From: G963662905 sp963676725
Lineage (GTDB): Bacteria > Bacteroidota > Bacteroidia > Bacteroidales > WRLA01
DNA: 64,000 bases
Reading direction: 5' to 3'
Assembly (NCBI GenBank): GCA_963676725.1
Contig: OY781463.1
Coordinates: 4,278,001 to 4,342,000, forward strand
The notes beneath the pieces were generated by a model. That model was not told the origin of the DNA. It saw only the letters and a list, made by a program, of their open reading frames with translations, and ran no database searches. A program made the translations under genes and the position numbers. Shown one piece after another: positions 61,359-64,000 of this stretch; the stretch's first letter is position 1, and each line of letters begins with the position of its first letter.

Positions 61359-62186
61359 CTAATAAACAGTTATTTTAGCGCTTGTTTTACTAAATAAAGC
61401 CCTGATATTCCTCGGCAGCATCTTCAATAAAAAATAAATATGCTGAAAAAAACCGGGGAAACTATAAACTTTGCCATAATTATCAAGTGTCTTAAATTTG
61501 GAATCCGCTTGATATATTCGCTCTACAGCAATCACCATCATATCTTCAGAAGCTCTCAATTGCCTGTCATTTAATGTTTTTAAAGTATCCGACAAAAATA
61601 CAGGGACTTGCTTTTCACAGATTGGAATGCCACAATCCACACCGGCTCCAATGCACTGAACGGTAATACCTGCAAATTTCTCCCCAAAATACAACTCCCA
61701 ATAACCCGGGGGCTGCCCTCTGTACTTACGCATATCTCCATAATGGAACGATAGAATTCCTCGGGGAAAAAGATCAATTAGGGTTTTTCGTACAATTTTA
61801 TGATATCCAAAAAGGATCGCCAAATCGGCATTTAGACTTTGAATAAAACAAAGTGCTTCTGGCGTATACAATTTTTCAAAGTGAGTGATCGGCAAGCCTT
61901 TCTTTTCTCCAAGCTCCAATCTTATATTATATAAGGCAGCCGCGTCCCTATTTTTTTGAAAACAGTTTTTTACCTTCCTCCAAAAAAGCCCGAAGGCCAT
62001 AATCATCATATATCCACCCCTTTTTTTTCGAAAGCTCGTCTTTATCATTTCTTTTAAGGGCTTTTTTTGTCGGGGGTTAATAATTACCCCCACTATTTCA
62101 TATCGGGGATTGTCCCAAATTGGACTAAAAACCTCATAGTTATATTTTCCAAAAACAGGATGTTCAGTAATAAACAGAATTTTCAT
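61359..62186 (-). CDS. formyltransferase-family protein, atypical active site
   Basis: A 275-residue protein of the formyl_trans_N (Fmt/ArnA-type) fold. Rossmann-like start MKILFITEHPVFGKY; the active-site region reads ILSFHYGDMRKYRGQPPGYW (about 144-163) and GAGVDCG (181-186). Family enzymes use an Asn-His-Asp triad: His148 and Asp184 are here, but the Asn two residues before the His is Ser. The normal HPSLLPxYRG is HYGDMRKYRG. It may use a formyl-folate to modify an amino sugar or peptide amine, or have another acyl donor. It overlaps the hydrolase gene by four bases, in an operon with a phosphopantetheinyl transferase. Confidence 0.78.
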   Translation of the reverse strand: MKILFITEHPVFGKYNYEVFSPIWDNPRYEIVGVIINPRQKKPLKEMIKTSFRKKRGGYMMIMAFGLFWRKVKNCFQKNRDAAALYNIRLELGEKKGLPITHFEKLYTPEALCFIQSLNADLAILFGYHKIVRKTLIDLFPRGILSFHYGDMRKYRGQPPGYWELYFGEKFAGITVQCIGAGVDCGIPICEKQVPVFLSDTLKTLNDRQLRASEDMMVIAVERIYQADSKFKTLDNYGKVYSFPGFFQHIYFLLKMLPRNIRALFSKTSAKITVY

Positions 62187-63004
62187 AAACCATTCTTTTG
62201 GATAAATTGATTAATTTTTTCGCCAAACTCTTTTCTTGCAGTAAGATTCGTATGCCCCGCATTTTTAATGAAATATAGCTCATCATTCTCTCCTAAATAC
62301 TCTTTGATCCGGCTAATTTCTCCTTTGTCTATACTATTATCCAACTCTCCATGAAGAAAAAGAACGGGACATTTTGCCTCTTCTACATATCTATAGACAG
62401 GTATATCGAAACGACGCCAACCAAAAGGAACCCAGGCAAATTTTCGTCCAAGCAAGTCATCAAAACTAAAATAACCACTTACGATAACCAAAGCACCAAC
62501 AGGATGTTGCGAAGCGATCCAGGCGGCTTGACCTGCTCCAAAACTGATCGAATAGCATATAATTTTATCAGACGGCCATACATTATTCACGTATTGATAT
62601 ATCGATTCCGCATCATTTTTAAAGTCTTCAAAAGAGTTATAGCTTCCTCTGCTTTTCCCGTTTGCACGATGATCGATCACATAAATATCCTTAGCTGCCC
62701 GATAAAATGGATTGTCTTCAAAACGTATATTTTTCAACATAGCACCGGACGATCGAAAATAGATCACAGCGCCATTGCTCTCAGGATGAGAAAAATGTAA
62801 CCCCTTGAGTACGGTTTCACTATCGGGCTTAATTGTGATTTCTTCGAATGGAATATCAAAACTATATTCAAAATCATCAGCAATCGGCCTGTGGTACATA
62901 ATTAATTTTTCTTCAAAAGAATAAAACAGCACCGAAGCTATAATATAAATTACAGCAGCTGCACTCAAAATCAGGAGCACTATTTTAAGGTTTCTATTTC
63001 TCAT
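62183..63004 (-). CDS. membrane-anchored alpha/beta hydrolase (Bem46-like)
   Basis: A 273-residue protein with an N-terminal membrane helix (about 7-28) and an alpha/beta-hydrolase domain. The nucleophile is Ser154 in the elbow YSISFGAG, whose first Gly is Ser; the acid is probably the Asp in FLHGELDNSID and the His in NAGHTN. An oxyanion-type DHRANGKSRG segment lies at 111-120. It resembles Bem46/YfhR serine hydrolases of unknown substrate. It overlaps genes on both sides by 4 and 11 bases, so it belongs to the operon containing the phosphopantetheinyl transferase and thioesterase. Confidence 0.82.
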   Translation of the reverse strand: MRNRNLKIVLLILSAAAVIYIIASVLFYSFEEKLIMYHRPIADDFEYSFDIPFEEITIKPDSETVLKGLHFSHPESNGAVIYFRSSGAMLKNIRFEDNPFYRAAKDIYVIDHRANGKSRGSYNSFEDFKNDAESIYQYVNNVWPSDKIICYSISFGAGQAAWIASQHPVGALVIVSGYFSFDDLLGRKFAWVPFGWRRFDIPVYRYVEEAKCPVLFLHGELDNSIDKGEISRIKEYLGENDELYFIKNAGHTNLTARKEFGEKINQFIQKNGL

Positions 63005-63767
63005 TATTTAGGAGCAAGTTTACAAAATCGTTTAAACCTGCAACAAAAAGAATATTCGGCTCTATCTTGTCCGATTTTTGACAATAAGAAAGGGCATAGT
63101 CCTCCATATCAATTGTTTGTATAGAAAAACACTCCTCTTTTCTATCGAACAAAAGAGGATCTTCCATGCCAATTTTGCGTCGGCCATGAAGCAAATTTAA
63201 ACTGTTCAAATCTGTACTAATACCGATTCCTGTTGCTTTCAGGAAAGCCTCTTTTCTTGTCCAGATGCAAAAAAAACGTTCTGTAAGTGCGTCCTCACTA
63301 TCGTTTACCCAGTTTTCTTCTTCCGGGTGAAAATAGTGTTTACTTATATTTTTAAGGCTTCGTTTCTTTTTCATCTGTTCTACATCCACTCCGCATTCTT
63401 GATTAGAAATAAAAAAAGCGACCCGTTGTCCTGAATGGGAATAATTAAACTGTATTTGAGGATAATCTGGCAAAAAAGGCTTCCCTTTTGCAGTAGTAGC
63501 AATATTTATATCTAAAGCATTTAATTTCAATATTTTAGAAAGCATAAGCCGTAAAACGGCATGAGCAGTTAAATGCCTTTTTTGATCTGCTTCAAATTTA
63601 TAGCGTTCCATTCGCTCAATTTCCTCCTTGCGAAGAAAAGCCTTAAGGTTTGGCGGAGCCTCTCCCTCAATGTTCAGACATAAAAGAATATTTTTGGCGT
63701 TTAAAAAGCCTGCGCCACTTAAATCCATTTTAACAACTTGCCCCACAGAAACCTGAACTAGTGCCAT
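62994..63767 (-). CDS. Sfp-type 4'-phosphopantetheinyl transferase
   Basis: A 257-residue two-domain PPTase of the Sfp/Gsp class. Metal and CoA-binding motifs are complete: NYSHSGQ at 108-114, GVDVE (D128, E130) and WTRKEAFLKATG at 169-180. Sfp-type enzymes activate carrier domains of non-ribosomal peptide and polyketide synthases. The ATG is five bases after the stop of the thioesterase-like fragment, and the 3' end overlaps the hydrolase gene by 11 bases. The context supports activating a thiotemplate assembly line that lies beyond the window. Confidence 0.93.
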   Translation of the reverse strand: MALVQVSVGQVVKMDLSGAGFLNAKNILLCLNIEGEAPPNLKAFLRKEEIERMERYKFEADQKRHLTAHAVLRLMLSKILKLNALDINIATTAKGKPFLPDYPQIQFNYSHSGQRVAFFISNQECGVDVEQMKKKRSLKNISKHYFHPEEENWVNDSEDALTERFFCIWTRKEAFLKATGIGISTDLNSLNLLHGRRKIGMEDPLLFDRKEECFSIQTIDMEDYALSYCQKSDKIEPNILFVAGLNDFVNLLLNNEK

Positions 63768-63772
63768 TTGTT

Positions 63773-64000
63773 TTATTTCTTCAATTCGTTGTCAATGCAT
63801 GATTGCAGTATTCGAGCGAAATCATAATCGTTTGGTGGTGCAAAGATAGCAGAATGCTCCCCTGGTATATCAAAGATTTTCACGCCTTTTTGTGCATATT
63901 TATCCCATGAATATGTTTTAAAGTCTTCAATATAGAATGTTTTTCGCTTTGCTTTAAACAGGAATATTTTAATTGGGCAGGGACGCAACACATAATTATC
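63773..64000 (-). CDS. C-terminal end of a thioesterase, probably of a thiotemplate synthetase
   Basis: The frame is open to the window edge, so only the last 75 residues are seen. The pattern IKIFLFKAKRKTFYIED...YAQKGVKIFDIPGEHSAIFAPPND and a final LQSCIDNEL helix match the C-terminus of thioesterase domains: the GEHSAIF His is the expected catalytic histidine. Such domains release peptides or polyketides from non-ribosomal peptide or polyketide synthases, or act as type II editing enzymes. Whether it is freestanding or the end of a megasynthase cannot be told. The Sfp-type gene follows after five bases. Confidence 0.7.
   Translation of the reverse strand, partial: DNYVLRPCPIKIFLFKAKRKTFYIEDFKTYSWDKYAQKGVKIFDIPGEHSAIFAPPNDYDFARILQSCIDNELKK

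Noticed and set aside
1..64000. tRNA, rRNA, riboswitch or prophage genes
   Set aside because: All long gaps were read on both strands; no cloverleaf with conserved T-loop bases, no rRNA sequence, no recognised riboswitch core and no phage structural or integrase gene was found.

Overview
The window reads as chromosomal DNA of a Bacteroidota bacterium, most likely an anaerobic or facultative member of class Bacteroidia. Evidence: AT-rich sequence; promoters of the TTG-N19/20-TAnnTTTG type; few Shine-Dalgarno sites; many Bacteroidota-typical families (LruC, FISUMP, DUF5723, DUF3098, DUF3857, LytTR pairs, M64 peptidase, alpha2 glycyl-tRNA synthetase); and butyrate kinase with phosphate butyryltransferases. 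No rRNA, tRNA, CRISPR array, transposase or phage gene was seen.

Layout. 1-1077: end of a membrane protein. 1078-3600: accessory patch with three islands of a GC-richer dispersed repeat around an ADP-ribosylglycohydrolase and a YefM-YoeB toxin-antitoxin pair. 3629-7876 (minus): butyrate kinase, two tandem phosphate butyryltransferases and a secreted M64 peptidase. 8033-11123: ruvC, then a flippase-like membrane protein, glycosyltransferase and small pyrophosphatase-like protein. 11085-15814 (minus): ispD, queA, truB, uppP, a DUF3098 protein and ftsX. 16002-21968: phosphoesterase, VanX-like dipeptidase, leuS, polytopic membrane protein. 22350-30323: lipoproteins, small heat-shock protein, a second flippase-like protein, a polysaccharide flippase, an LruC lipoprotein, recO and a FISUMP lipoprotein. 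30801-33575: GtrA protein, HigBA-type toxin-antitoxin pair and an HNH nuclease. 33938-41544: glyS, an arginase-fold protein and sbcDC. 41796-47185: two-component system, outer-membrane protein and MltF-like lytic transglycosylase. 48286-56237: two transglutaminase-like secreted proteins, a LytS/LytR-type pair and a phospholipase D-like protein. 56209-60781 (minus): DMT transporter and a biotin-dependent acyl-CoA carboxylase operon. 61359-64000 (minus): a tight operon of formyltransferase-like protein, alpha/beta hydrolase, Sfp-type phosphopantetheinyl transferase and the end of a thioesterase, which looks like the edge of a thiotemplate biosynthetic cluster.

How parts fit. Ptb and Buk make ATP from butyryl-CoA; the carboxylase operon probably links propionyl-CoA and methylmalonyl-CoA. 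UppP, IspD, the glycosyltransferase, flippases, VanX, MltF and FtsX serve the envelope. SbcCD, RuvC and RecO serve recombination. Two annotated small membrane-protein genes (54 and 52 codons) have good promoter elements and are easily missed. The most interesting points are the repeat-flanked ADP-ribosylglycohydrolase, an apparently active/inactive transglutaminase pair beside a LytTR system, a degenerate arginase, a three-copy operator-like motif upstream of the heat-shock gene, and the thiotemplate edge with an atypical formyltransferase.
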